This document shows, piece by piece, positions 28,887 through 41,673 of a stretch of DNA of 64,000 bases. The translations under genes and the position numbers were made by a program. The DNA is from Rotaria sordida. Its lineage: Eukaryota; Rotifera; Eurotatoria; Philodinida; Philodinidae. Every line of letters begins with the position of its first letter. The stretch's first letter is position 1. The notes beneath the pieces were generated by a model. The model worked only from the letters and a program-made list of their open reading frames with translations. It searched no databases and had not been told where the DNA came from. The DNA is taken from positions 62,001 through 126,000 of the forward strand of contig CAJNOL010000479.1 in the NCBI GenBank assembly GCA_905250125.1, read 5' to 3'.

Positions 28887-29662
28887 ATGAGTCATGTATC
28901 AGAACTTTTGAGATCATCTTTGATATTTGGTTCTATATTTACTGTTCTCTTTGGTATATCAATCAGTTCTTTATTTTTGGGTTTTACAAAATATGACGAA
29001 TGTCCATTTCAACCGCTTCTTCCTCAAGGTCTTCTTGGTTTTGGATTCATAGGCTCAATATGTAGCATTATTGCTCTTATTCTCGTAAGTTTTTTTTTGT
29101 TTTATCAACCTATAAAAAGTAAACGGATCGATAGGAAATTTAACAAAAAGAAAAATCTTTTTTACAATTTTGACTTTTGAATTTCGTTTCATAGATGAAG
29201 ATATTTTTGAGTAAAATGAACTTATATTCTAGAACCATATTGTGAATATATAAATTCAGTTGATAAAAGAATCCTTAAAACATAGGAATCATTTAGGTAG
29301 TGCTGTCATTCGTTAAAGTGGATGACTCAGGTACTCACTTATTGTATCTACTTGGTGCGATTATACTTGTGATGATATACGGTATTAGCGCATTTATTTT
29401 GACATCTATGGTTAGTATATATAAAACGAATTCGTTTTTGAATTTTATATGAATAACAATTTAGATTGTCTTCTTGTTTCGCACAGACTACTCTCATTGT
29501 CAATTAGAAAATCCAACAGATCTTAAGTCATTCTGCCACGCATGGATTTATAATTTCTGTCACGTTTTTGCAACAACGGTTGCTGCGTTAGCTTTGACGT
29601 TTTTTATTTGGTTAGTCCGATTCTTCGGTCATAAATTTTTCAAATATCTTGGAAAAAACTAA
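28887..29662 (+). CDS. Small four-helix membrane protein, TMEM272-like
   Basis: Three exons (28887-29084, 29297-29410, 29465-29662), all cut in phase 0, give 169 residues. There are four hydrophobic segments: about 10-30 (SLIFGSIFTVLFGISISSLFL), 47-68 (GLLGFGFIGSICSIIALIL), 80-104 (YLLGAIILVMIYGISAFILT) and 135-160 (FCHVFATTVAALALTFFIW). After helix 1 comes the motif YDECPFQPLLP, and a second Cys motif (HCQLENPTDLKSFCHAW) precedes helix 4; this layout resembles the TMEM272-like family, whose function is unknown. No signal peptide cleavage site is evident. A possible AATAAA lies near 29725. Confidence 0.7.
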
Positions 29663-32600
29663 TCGATAAAAAAAAGACAATGAAAGACGAACTTTTGTTA
29701 CTGTTATTTTATTTATTTTTATTCGAATAAAATTTAAATCATTAATCTCGAACACAATGAAAAGTTGGCATCAATTATATTGGTCTTTCAATTTGATTGC
29801 ACAGATAGTAGTCGTCTTCAGTTGAGAACATCATAATCTTTATGGAACAAAACATAGTTTAGTTAATACACAATTTTTCATCATTAAATATTAGTTTTTT
29901 TATATCACTGAGCTGGTTCTTAGAAATTAATTTTTTTTACTATAAATGCAAAACTCTTTTGTTAGAATGATGTGTGTTTTTAACTTTTTGAACCTATATC
30001 ATGCTTGACATCGTCCAATTGAAACTAAATCCGAAAATTGTATTCGTTTATTTATGTTAGATTGGCTATTTTCTTTGAATATGTCTATTCGATGAAAATT
30101 AGAAATTTTGATTAACATACAGAATACAAATCGAAAGGTTAGATCAAAAGAATCTCATTAGTTGTAAAACGATTTCAGAATTTATTGTTCTTGCATAAAG
30201 AATCAGAAAATCTCGTTTAGAAACTTAACGAGATTATTGAATCAACATAATACTATACAATTGTAACATATCAGGTGTTATAACTTCAACTTATTGTTGC
30301 GCCATTTTTCTTTTTTATAAACTCTTCAAAAATATAAACCACCAAAACATGATTTAAAAATGATACTATGAAAGTTAATCTCAGTATTTTGTTGATAGAT
30401 ATGCTCGCAAACGAAAATAAAAAATAAAAAAAAAATTGTCAATATCTATTGTTTTATTTTAACCGAGAGTGTTTGAATCAAAGCCATTTTCTACGTTTGT
30501 TACAGAGTATGTCTATTAGAAAAGGAAAATAATCAGCATTTATTCCATGTTACTGTTACAATGAATGCTATTGATTGATATCTATGACATCCAATGAACA
30601 TGATATTGAATTCTAAAGTATCTAATCTTAATCTCGAATGATGGAAAGAATGAATTAGTTATATGTAAATTGTTCAACAACTTGTACTTTTATTGAAATA
30701 ATTGAATAGTAAAATGATTCACTTAATTTCTGCTTGAATTCATGAATACTTAGCGAATTACCTTTATCTATCAAAATCATTATACTTTATAATTATTAAA
30801 TAATCTCTATAATTTCACAATGATTAGTTTTTATTAATATTGAATTCGCTCAAGATAAAGCTGCAATCTTCAAACTATATTTATATATCCGACCGATAAA
30901 TAGATGGAGATAATGATTGAAACTTTTGTTTTTGTCAAAGAATAAACATGTAGTGTAGGAGTTTGCCAATTGAAAGTAAAATCAAAAACTTTTTGCTTTG
31001 CAAAAAAAGTAACGACTATACAATCATAGTGTGCATTAAAAAACAGTTTTAGAAAGAAGTTATAATGCCTTTTATGTCTAAAGAGCTTCTTTATTGAACA
31101 GTAATCACAAGAATGGAAGCCTTCGATAGCAAAAAGTATATAAGAAATATCACTTGTATTCAATGACGCTTTGGTTTTTGGAAAGTAACAACATATGACA
31201 ATAGAATGTTAGATCAACTAGCAAAAAATTTCATCATTTTGTTTTTTGAAAACCATAGCTTTGATCAATAGTTGCTAACGAGAACGTCTTTGGTGATAGA
31301 AGTATCAACAAACTTCTTTGAATCTGATATAAAATCAAATTTCTTTCTCAAAAGATTCGAAGATAGAAACAATTTTCTTTTTCTCATTCTATGAAGTGTT
31401 CTCAAGCCGAAAAAATTGATTGTACTATTAATAGCAAAAAAAAAAAGTAACGTTAATTTCCTTAAGAAAAAAATTTGATCCTGTCTTCTAAACCTGATTA
31501 TCTCGGAGCATGGTTATGTATCCGTTTTCTCCTTGTGTACGTTTATCATCGTCACATTTGTGCGTGTCTCGTTCTTCCGTTTTAATATGTACTTCCGTCA
31601 TGCGATAATATTAATTGAACAGTAAACAAACATTTTTTGTACAGTCTTGTCCTACAACTTTGAACGATTGAGCCAGTCCTGCTATCCGCTAAAGTTTTAA
31701 TTTATAACGAAAACGCCAAAATTGACGAATCAGTTCCAGCAATATGTGAAAATTTGAAAAACTTAATCTTACTATAAGTACAATGAGTGAATTAACTTAA
31801 ATTTTTGAAAGCAAATCTGTAAAAATCGAAAATTTTTATCGCATAAGTATTTTCACTTTTTTAAAATTATAGTTAAAATTTTGTTTAAAAGAAATCAATT
31901 ATTCAATGAACTATCAATACTTGAACTTTCAATAATATATACAAACCGCACTATTTTCATGTATAAAATTTTTTTTTTCTATAAATCGATTGACCGTACA
32001 TTAGCGATATCTATACTCAATCGATCAGATGACTATTTGGTAGGAAGTTGCTGAGTCACCTGTTTCTTACGTGGTGACATATATTTGTCATAAGTATGGT
32101 ACACTCCTCAATGACGAAATTTGGATTTTTTTTTAAAATTATTATTCATCATCAATGATTATACATTTATATTCTTAACATGCAGTTTCGTGCCATTCAA
32201 TATTCTGATTTTGTACATGATGCAAAAATGATTCATTCTACACCTTATTTGTAATCACTCAACTATGAAAAAATAACTGTGTATATATATATGAAGACTC
32301 AGAGACAAAAAAAAATGATTGATCATTTTTCGAAATAAAGACGAAAAACTTTTTTTTTTATTTTTCAGATTGCCATGTCTAGTTGAACAATCTTCAATTT
32401 GTTTATAACCCAGTGATTAATTATATATATATATATATACATATATTTGTTTATTTATCCTAACCAACAGGTAAGTTATATTTATGATGCATTAATGGGA
32501 AAAAAACCGTATACTTATTTTTGTTTGAATGAAAAAAACATAGTTTCCTTTATTCAATAAATATTTGTTACTCTAGTCAAATTTCTTTCCTCATACGCCC

Positions 32601-33146
32601 GAATTTCTCAAACAAAAAGGTCATATGATATAGATACATTGCAAGGTCTGCGTACGTCAAGCACATGAAAAAAAGAAAAACTTTGACTCAGGTACAAATT
32701 TCGTATGTGAGTTCTATTATACAATACATCTTTGTCTACGTCTCTCACATTCTTTCTCTTCGTTTTTCTTCCTTATACTCCTACCTACTCAATTGGTATT
32801 CATATTTTTCTTTTTCACCTTGATCGAAAAGAAGAAAAACGAAAAAAACATTCGAACAAAACATATTCTTCTTCTTCATTTTTTTGTCAACGTCGCTAGC
32901 AGACAGCTGGAGGTCAGTGATCTTTAACTTGAAAAAGATTACTATTTGATTTTCTACATCTCGTATCCAACATATTATAAATACACGATTGTAAAACAAC
33001 TAAATTCGAGTTTTACCTATTGTTGATATACATACATTGATATAGAGTAGGAAAGAAAACTAAGTCTTCTCAAACCGTAAAAGTGTCGAATAAATTTTAA
33101 TACAAATCATTTTGATCCTTTTAGTCCATTAGAATAAAAAAAAACA
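29663..33146. other. Gene-free stretch upstream of the RBR ligase
   Basis: 3.5 kb with no supported gene. It is AT-rich with (TA)n at 32424-32439. 32565-32710 resembles parts of 6485-7050. Confidence 0.45.
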
Positions 33147-36100
33147 ATGTCAAAATCTCCAACAACAACAACAACAACAACAAATTTAACTCCCTCAATT
33201 CTTTATGTTCCTGATCAAGCTTCATCATTAATTTTATCTAATCAAAAGGATATTATTAATATGGAAAAAAATTCAAATTCTTCTGAACAAAAATTACGTG
33301 AACGTCATCCAAGTTCATCAAGCGTTATATCAAGTTCATCTTCAACCGATTCCTTAACATCGTTTACAGCTAATCAAGAAAAAGTTGATGAAGATGCAAG
33401 TAGCAATGATGATACAAATGTTGATTGGGCACATTTTCAAGAACGTCTTCATACAGTAAGACTATTAAGTAAGTTAATATTAAAAAAAATTTCTTTATGA
33501 AAACATCAACTGATCTTTTATGAGAATAAATCTTAAAGTATCATGTACTATTCTGAATTTAATATATAATAATATATAGAGTTCTATGTGAAACTACGTA
33601 CGAAGGAATATCTCAAAGTGATAAATCGCTTTAGACATGAGTCTTATTTCTTTTGATGAGACTCGATTACGAATATAGAAAGCCTAAAAAGACCTGTATT
33701 CATGAGCTTTTCTTTTTGAGTAATGATCATTTCAGTGGGTTCCTCTCCGCAAATAATATTCAAAATCGACTTTAAAGTTCAAAATTTACATAAATGAAGT
33801 TTCTAATGGGACTAGATTTTTTTTTAGAAATGTCAGACTTTCTAAAATGTCCTATTTTCGGATACAAATATTGAACATTTTGTTAAGGAGTCCCATTCAG
33901 AAAACCCAATTTTTCGAAAAAGTATTGAAGTTGAATTTTTATCATAGGAAGATGAATTGAAACTTCCTCTTTCAGAATATATATGCCTTTTTGTAAAATG
34001 ATCAGAGTTTCACAGACTTATTACAGGAAACTTTAACTCTACTATTATGTTTTCGGAGAAATTTTAGTGCTTTCTTTTTTGAAAGTTTCTCTGTTTTGGA
34101 AAAACTGCATTGTCACTTGCATTAGCATCGAATAGAACATTTTTATATTAATCTGCATGACAGATGGCGTTAGCTATCTTTCATATGTTATGTACTTTAA
34201 AACAATCCACTGAAGTGTACTAAAAATATGCAATTCTAATATGATTTTGTCTGGATTTGAATAAAAACATCCATTTCTAAAATTTCTTTAGCATTTTCGT
34301 CAAACCATAGTTTCCAGGCAGGGAACTTGAATTAATTCCCACCCGATTAAGGGCATAATCGATGTTCTTTTTTTTTTGTTTTAAAGGTCTGAATGAGAAC
34401 TAACTTTTGATCAGACGAATTTTTGATAGTTGATTCTTGGACTGAGAAAAGTGAGACTTACTGGTGGAGAGAGTTACCTTTTTTATACTTATTTTGAACT
34501 GCATCTCCATTAAAATGCTCATAAAAAATAAATGGAAAGAAGTTTCAAAATTCTATTTGAAAAAACAGTTGCGCACAGAGGCTAGATTTAATTTGAAACC
34601 AGTCCTAACTCTGTACCTTTTATAACGATGAAGTTATTTCGATTCTTCTGGAAGCTATAAAAACAAGCTAGAAGTTCGATCTAATAGGGTATATCAGGCT
34701 GAAATTTTTATCACAAGCGTTTCTCACTAGGACCATTCATTCCTGAAAATTTCAACCTAAATGATCCGTTCTAAGTATTAAATTAATTCTGAGAAGAGAC
34801 CTTAATTAAAACAGCAACCTTCGTTTTTACATATATATATATATCATAATAAGAAATATTAGAAAATTTAACACTTTCACAATAGACTAGTCCCATTGAG
34901 AATTAGTGTAATATTCGAACTTGAAAGTAACCTGAGGAGAAGCATGATATTTTGTTGAAAAGCCTCATTAAAATAGCCATAATTTAATAAGAAAAGAAGG
35001 ATTCATCGTCATTAATCTTGTAAACATTCTGTAGTCAAAATAGGATCTATCTAATGAGATAATATTCATTCGAACAGAATTATATATCATTTTGTGAGAT
35101 TCTTTCATTCGAGTATTGGTGAATTATGATTCAGATTAGTAGAGTTTTTCAATTCAATATATTTTAAAAGATTCATAAACTCGTATATATTTGATTGAAT
35201 ACTGTATATGACATCTATGATTCCATTCGTTAATATCAAAATGTCTCAGTTCTAAACAATAGTTTGTCTCATCTATTTTTAGTCAAGTTTAGGTTCTCAA
35301 AATAACTATTCATTTTATACAGACAGGCTTAGTGAAACAAAACCATGTTAGTTCCCTTCTTTTTAACCATCAATCAAAAACTATAGCATTCTGTTGAAGA
35401 AAAAAAAAGGCGTACGAATATACACTTTAAAATAAATTGATATTACTTGATGGTAATATTGTTCGACAAGTACCATAGAAGTATTGTCTTCAAATCTGAA
35501 ACATGCATCTAAAACAATATAATAAATTTTAGAATTTCTAAGAAGTATGAAGAGATTCATATTAATTTTCTGATTAGAACTATAGATAAGAAAATAAATG
35601 ATAAGATGAAACATTCTATTTAATTTACACGATACATTCTAAGAAAAGAATTAATCATTTTGAAAATTCAAAAAAAAAATAATAAAACATTGACATTTTA
35701 TTCTAGTGCATAGTCATTCATTATCATCATCAGACGATGCTTCAGTAGCAATACTTCCAATATCTGAATGTCAAGTATGTCTTGAAGAATCATCAATTCG
35801 TCCATTAGAATGTTGTTCATCAACTGTTTGTTCAACATGTATTTATTCTCATTTATCTTCACATATAACTGAAGCTAAAATTCGTATATCATGTCCATCA
35901 TGTATACATATATTTACTCGTGAAGAAATTTTATCATTATTATTAGAAAAAGATCATAATGGAAGTATGGCTGAGCGATATAAACGTTTTTATGCTGATA
36001 TTAATCGTGAACGACATATAAAAACATGTCCACAATGTTGTGCGCTAAAAGAAATTGATAAAAATTTATTTCAAGGTGTTCGATGGAGAAAAAATATTCC

Positions 36101-36920
36101 ACGACGTGTTACTTGTAATGAATGTCAATTTGAATGGTGTTTTTATTGCCATGCACCATGGCATAATAAAATGACTTGTAAAGAATATCGTGAAGGAGAA
36201 AAACTTCTTCGAGAATGGGCATCACAAACGGATAATAATCAACACAATGCTCAACAATGTCCAAGATGCAAAGTGAGATAAAAATTTTTCTTTTTTTTTT
36301 TTGTGATTTAAATATAGAATAATAAAAAAAACAAAATTCATTTTAGGTATTTATATCAAGAAATGGTGGTTGTCCACATATGATTTGTTCCAAATGTCAT
36401 TGTGATTTTTGTTATAATTGTGGAAAAAGAAGATTAGGAATGAAATTTTTAGGTTCACATGAAAGTCGATTTTCTCCGTTTGGTAAAAATTTTTATTTTT
36501 ATTTTTTTGTTTTTTATTTGATTATTTGAATAATTATTTATTTTAGGATGTAAATATAACCTATATCCAGATAAACCAATTTTACGTTATACAGTTCGTG
36601 GATTAGTTGCTGGTGCTGCTACATTGGCTGCTCCTGTAGCAGCTGTTGGTGCTGTTGCATTATTAGCTGTAGGAACTACTATAGGAGCACCAACTTATGG
36701 AACATATCGTTTAGTTAAACATATCCGCAATAAAAAACGAGCTCGTCGTTTAAGAAGTCAATCAACACTATCAAGTGTGACTGAAGATAGTTCAAATGTC
36801 ACTGAAGATGATGATTTTACTCGAGCAATCGAAGCAAGTTTAGAAACATATAAAGAAGAAATGGAAAAACGAGAAGAATTATTGAAAACTCAAATATTTG
36901 AAAGTGATGAAGAGTTTTGA
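33147..36920 (+). CDS. RNF217: RBR-type E3 ubiquitin ligase, RNF217-like, membrane-anchored
   Basis: Four exons (33147-33468, 35707-36272, 36347-36482, 36547-36920) join in frame to 465 residues. After a Ser/Thr-rich disordered N-terminus come RING1 (CQVCLEES..., CSTCIYSH, CPSC), an IBR (CPQC..., CNECQFEWCFYC) and RING2 (CPRCKVFISRNGGCPHM..., CDFCYNCG). The Cys in GGCPHM sits where the RBR catalytic Cys is expected, so it should form a ubiquitin thioester. GSHESRFSPFGCKYNLYPD and the following hydrophobic Ala/Val segment (VAGAATLAAPVAAVGAVALL) match the C-terminal anchor of RNF217. An acidic tail ends the protein. Intron 1 is 2.2 kb and holds copy 2 of the TTAA-flanked element; the others are about 65-75 bp. 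Confidence 0.88.
33887..34801. mobile_element. TTAA-flanked non-autonomous element, copy 2
   Basis: 915 bp in intron 1 of the RNF217-like gene, bounded by TTAA at 33883-33886 and 34802-34805. The ends GGAGTCCCATTCAGAA and, reading inward from the right, GGTCTCTTCTCAGAA form an imperfect inverted repeat. It is the sister of 7950-8773 in the same orientation, longer by about 60-70 bp that are inserted near 34430-34490. No ORF. Confidence 0.7.
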
Positions 36921-38046
36921 TAATTAATCAGCTCTCAATCAGTTGATTAAAGAAAAAAGAGAGAAATATTTGTGTGTATGTGTATGTGTGAATTTCACTA
37001 GTATGTTTAATCACAATTGTGTTAATGCGTTCTTTCCTTTTAGTTTCAATGTTTACTCTTCTATTTTTATATATAAAAAAATAAGATATTATTTATTAAC
37101 AATATTGGATAAATTTCAGAATATATCTCGGATAAATAAATCAATGTCAACTAATTTAATAACGAAACAATATTGTTGATTCTCATATTGTGCTATTGAA
37201 TTTAAAACCTTTATTTATTTTTAAAAACATTAAACACTATTTTCGATAGGATTTTATTTTTCTCAAATATTAAAAATTTTCAAATTGTATCGATTAACAT
37301 TGAGCAAAAGAAAATGTGGCTTTGTATAGAACAATGTTAAGAAACCTTTAGCAAAAACCAAACCTTTTTCCCCCTGCAATTGCTATGTCTGATTTCTGAA
37401 AACAAAAATTTCTAGTTTGAGTTTTGAGGCGTAGCATATCTAGGTACTTTAATGATAGTGATGAGTTTTTCTCTCGCTGAAAATCGAATTTTGTATGTTT
37501 TTTATTTACTTATAACACTTTTTGCTCTCATTTGTCTCTCAAATTACGATCTGACATGGTGTTTTTTTTTTCAAATTTTTTATATGGATTTTGTAGAGCG
37601 CGAAATTCTCTACAAAATACACTATACTAGATTTTCCTATTCGACTTCGACATCCTTGAAAAATGGCTTGCGATGAAAAAATCTGCGTCCGAAAAAACTC
37701 GTTTTTTTCTCTATGAAGACCTCACTTTTTGGAAGTCTCGTAAGAGACTTTTTTGTTCAGTTTGATGAGCTCTTTCGAATGAAATGTTGCACAAAAAAAA
37801 TCGGATGAAAAATGACGGAGTTATAAGCGAAATACTGGAATGTATCGAAAAACGTGTTTTTCGTTGCGATTTTTAGACCCTCTCTTGTTGTGAAGCCTAT
37901 AACTCCATGAAAAAAGATCCTAAAAATCTAAAAAAAATCTTCACAACCTTACTTTTCTTCAATGAATCGAATGAAATAAAAAAAAAAAGTAAATTTTTTT
38001 TTAACCATTCTTCAATGATTCTCGATGGACTCGCGAAACCTCCCTT

Positions 38047-38153
38047 AAAAACAAAATTTGTCTAAATTTATTTTAACTTAAAACTCAATTTTACCTATGA
38101 CATATACGCACACTAACGTATGGATTGCTGAAAGCTCACACATTCTAATAGAA
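38047..38153 (+). repeat. Dispersed repeat, copy A
   Basis: Shares about 100 bp with 43786-43900, including CAATTTTACCTATGACATAT and a CACATTCT block after it. Copy B goes on into a tRNA-like sequence. Confidence 0.5.
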
Positions 38154-39177
38154 GTATACTCATATAAATGTATATAGTTCCCAATAAATCTTTGGTTTAC
38201 TGATTTATATTGTTTAATGTTGTATTTTTCAATGATGATGGTATTTCATTACGTTGTCACTAATGGAAATCAATTCTTTTCATCTGCAATACAATGTAGA
38301 CGAGGTGATTCAATGGATCACATTTTAAAAATAACATTTGTTTGATCTTAGATATAATTATATGTAAAAATGAGAATTTATTAACAATCAATTATAGAAA
38401 AATTGATATGATCATTTATTTATGAAAAGTTGTAAGTAAAACTTCATGGATGCAGTCAGATAGCAAGATAATACAATTTCAATAAAATTTTCTTTTATCA
38501 CTTAAAAAGGATATAAACATTTTTGAATTGATATTTTAGAGTTGAATTTATCAAAACTGAACTCATTTTCACATCATATAGATTTGGCGAAGTTCTTTTG
38601 TTTTTTTTTCAACAATATCTGATAGTTCATGCAAAACATCCATGTACTTCAAATACCAGTAAGACTTTAGGAGGACGACGATAAGAATTCAAAAACAATC
38701 GATTGAATTCAAATTATACTGTGATCAAAGAGAATCTGCGGCAAATATTTGTCAAATCTTTATTTCAAAATTAGTCAACAAATTCAACAATATCTCGCAA
38801 GAATATGTTTCATCACAGTAAATGAGAGTCAATAAATATAAGATATATAATACATATATGATTAGTATTCGAAATAGAAACAGAGAAGAAAAACAAGATT
38901 TTTTCCTATCGTTAAATCTTTCCTTATGTTTGATAAAGCTAGTGTTGGAAATTTGACTGTTAAATCAATCAGAAGGAGTATATCTTGTGTAAATAATTCT
39001 CAACAAATTTTAAATCAGGCGATTACTATTGTCAATAAAACAAATACACAATCAAATATGCAAATTACACAATTTATAAATTGCACAACATCATCATCAA
39101 GTAAAATTGACATATCCCTGCAAAAGAAATCGAGTGATAATGGATTTTTCGTTAGTTATACACTTGACTATTGAGAA

Positions 39178-39286
39178 GGGTGTGGGTTTGGATATCGATG
39201 TTTGGGGAAGTGGTGAATATGTCTGGTCGATGAAGATATGAGTATAGATGGGTGAAAAAAAAACTTACGCCATCACACCCACAATC
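39178..39286. repeat. Telomere-like hairpin with long loop
   Basis: Left arm GGGTGTGGGTTTGG and right arm CATCACACCCACA enclose about 80 bp of G-rich sequence (TTTGGGGAAGTGGTG). It begins directly after the stop of the 38926-39174 ORF. Confidence 0.45.
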
Positions 39287-39718
39287 TCAATCATTATTTC
39301 TCCATTTGGTTTTTTTGATGATTTTAAGGGAAAGATCTTTTTTTTTTATTGCGTGACGTTCTGAGTGATTCAGCGTCACTTCTCCTCAATATTGACTTTG
39401 TGATGATTATTTCTTGGCAGTTGAAACAATCCACTGCTGACAAGTCAACAAATAGTAGCGTCATTCTCCATTTTCCTATTGCGTTTGTTCTGCGTAAATC
39501 AAGGTAGTTATTTTCAATTATACCCAATGAAAAAACAGCGACTTTTCGTGACAAAGAAATAAAAGAAGGCATACACATCAATCACTTTTTTCCTGGTCTG
39601 TAGATGATTCATTTTCTGTAAGCAACAAACTACGTTGTTTTCAAAGCGTAAGAAGAGGACCGATTGGATTCCATTCGAGTTTTTCTAAATAGGTAAAATA
39701 TTTAGAAAATAGAATGTG

Positions 39719-39890
39719 AGGGTGTGGGGTGGGTGTGGTGGGTGTGGGGTGTGGGTGGCGGGTGGGTGTGGGTATGGGTGTAAGCATGGATAAGTCCTTC
39801 ACCCACACCCACACCTACACCCACCCACACCCACACCCAGCCACACCCACATCCACACCACACCCACACCCACCCCACACCCACACCCAA
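39719..39890. repeat. Large GTGTGGG/CCCACAC hairpin
   Basis: A nearly pure G/T arm (about 39719-39780, units GGTGTGGGTG) faces a nearly pure C/A arm (about 39798-39890, units CACCCACACC) over a loop of about 17 bp. It is the largest and most regular member of the family. ORFs reading through it on both strands are low-complexity artefacts. Confidence 0.75.
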
Positions 39891-41673
39891 CTAAAAATAT
39901 TCTTTTTACGATCACTGAAAGAGAACTGATACTCAATTACAAGTCACACAGCGATGCCTTACTGACTATGGAGCGAGAATCTAATCATGATTAATTCATT
40001 ATTCATGTCATCCGTTCTGTCGAAAGCACTCTCTTTCTCAGAAAAGAAAATAATTTTCAATCTTTCAATGCATTCGTGTTCGAATTTTTGCCGTTTAATT
40101 GAACAATCTAGGAAAAAGTGCATAATGAAGCGTTCGAAACAAACATGGTAGCTTCTTGAATGTTTTGCAAAAAAAACAGACAATTCGCTCTTAATGCAAT
40201 CATTTGTTAGATAGCCCGAGTCTTGATTTGGTTAATTGAGTCGAATGAAAATTGTTTGGGTGCATCTACAATCAATACTATTCAGATTGTTCTTGGACAA
40301 GTGTCTGTCTCGAAACACTCACAAATTGTTCATAGCAAAGTGTTGGATAACTCGTTGTGGAAGTGCTCACAATCGTTTACTTGCGAATTTCAAATAATCA
40401 AACGGAAAACTATTTTCTCTTATATCCTTCTTGAATTTAGTCTGCTCCACAGACAACACGTAAATGATATCATTCATGTGCACTAATACTCAGTACCGTT
40501 GCTGTGACCAAACCGGTGATATTGTGTAATTTTTGTCACTTAAATCAAGGGAGTATTGTACTAAGTAAATTTTTTATTGTGGTTGAGTAAAAGATGCCAA
40601 AGTTATACGTAGATCTCTAGAGCGCACTTTGCTCTATCAGATCCACCAAAACAATATTTCGCACGATTCGTCTTCTTGTATTTATGTCGTGTTGCTTAGA
40701 TATTAGTACCATTAGAAACTTTTCATCGAGAGAAATTGCAATATGATTACGAAAATCACTTTAGTTAGTACTTTCGAAAGATAAGTGTAGAAAAACGTGC
40801 GAACAAAAAAGTAAAGTTTTTGTGTTTTAGGTTTATTCGTATCTTAGTTCCAAGCGAAAAGCTTGTTCCCAAAGTATTTCAATCAATGGTAGAGAGTTTC
40901 ACGAAAAGCAGCGACCACTCTTGTACAACATTACCTTGGAAACATCCACTAATTACTTTGCGAAATAATATCACACTTTCAAAAAAAAAACAAACGCTCG
41001 ATTTCATCATTTCATATACTCCTGTTTTTTTAAATAAAATCATAACATCGTTGTCATAGAACATTACAAGATGCATTTTGTAGTAAAGAAAAAGTCATAC
41101 TCAATCTATTGAATCCAAGTGAGATATGCACAATAGTTGTAAACTATTGGCGGTCGTTGCTTCAACCAAAATCAAGAATAAAATTGATTGAAGGAGAGTT
41201 GTTTATAGCAGAAACATTAATAAAAGTTGGCAAACACTTAATGAAGTGAATAACACACATATTGTTTTATTTTGCTTCACAGGGATGCATGAAAATCATC
41301 AGAATCGAACATGTTGTCTACTTCCTACATAAGTAATAAAACAACAGCATTCTCTTTAAGTCACATGTTGGAAAGAAAGCAACTGCTCGTTCCCACACCT
41401 CACGGTATTACAGAATTCTTTCTGTCGTCGGCGATAAACAACACTCCTTCTCACTCAAAAAGAAAAGAACGGAAGAAAAATAACAGTTTGCGAACAACAT
41501 GGCACATTTTTAGAGGTCAACATACAGCGTCATGAGAGAACACTTTTTTTTTTATGAATGTCGATACTATTTCAGATATATTTTTACTTCGACTTTTTAT
41601 TGTGTGTCTGTGTACGCCTTGCAATTATCACCAACCTCTGTGCTAGGTCAATTAATTTCCTACAAAAAAGACC

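Larger units (their letters stand above)
36921..41673. other. Accessory spacer with repeats and unrecognised short ORFs
   Basis: 4.75 kb with no gene I can name. 37280-38040 is a low-coding block with many short palindromes (for example AAGTCTCGTAAGAGACTT near 37731). 38047-38153 is shared with 43786-43900. An 82-codon ORF at 38926-39174 (MFDKASVGNLTVKSI...) is Ser/Thr/Asn-rich and might be a gene fragment. Two telomere-like hairpins follow. 39300-41060 has short ORFs on both strands (such as FISLSRKVAVFSLG at 39324-39581, minus), none convincing. Confidence 0.35.

Noticed and set aside
39702..39929. Gly/Val/Trp- and His/Thr/Pro-rich ORFs on both strands
   Set aside because: Pure translation of GTGTGGG/CCCACAC repeats in a hairpin.
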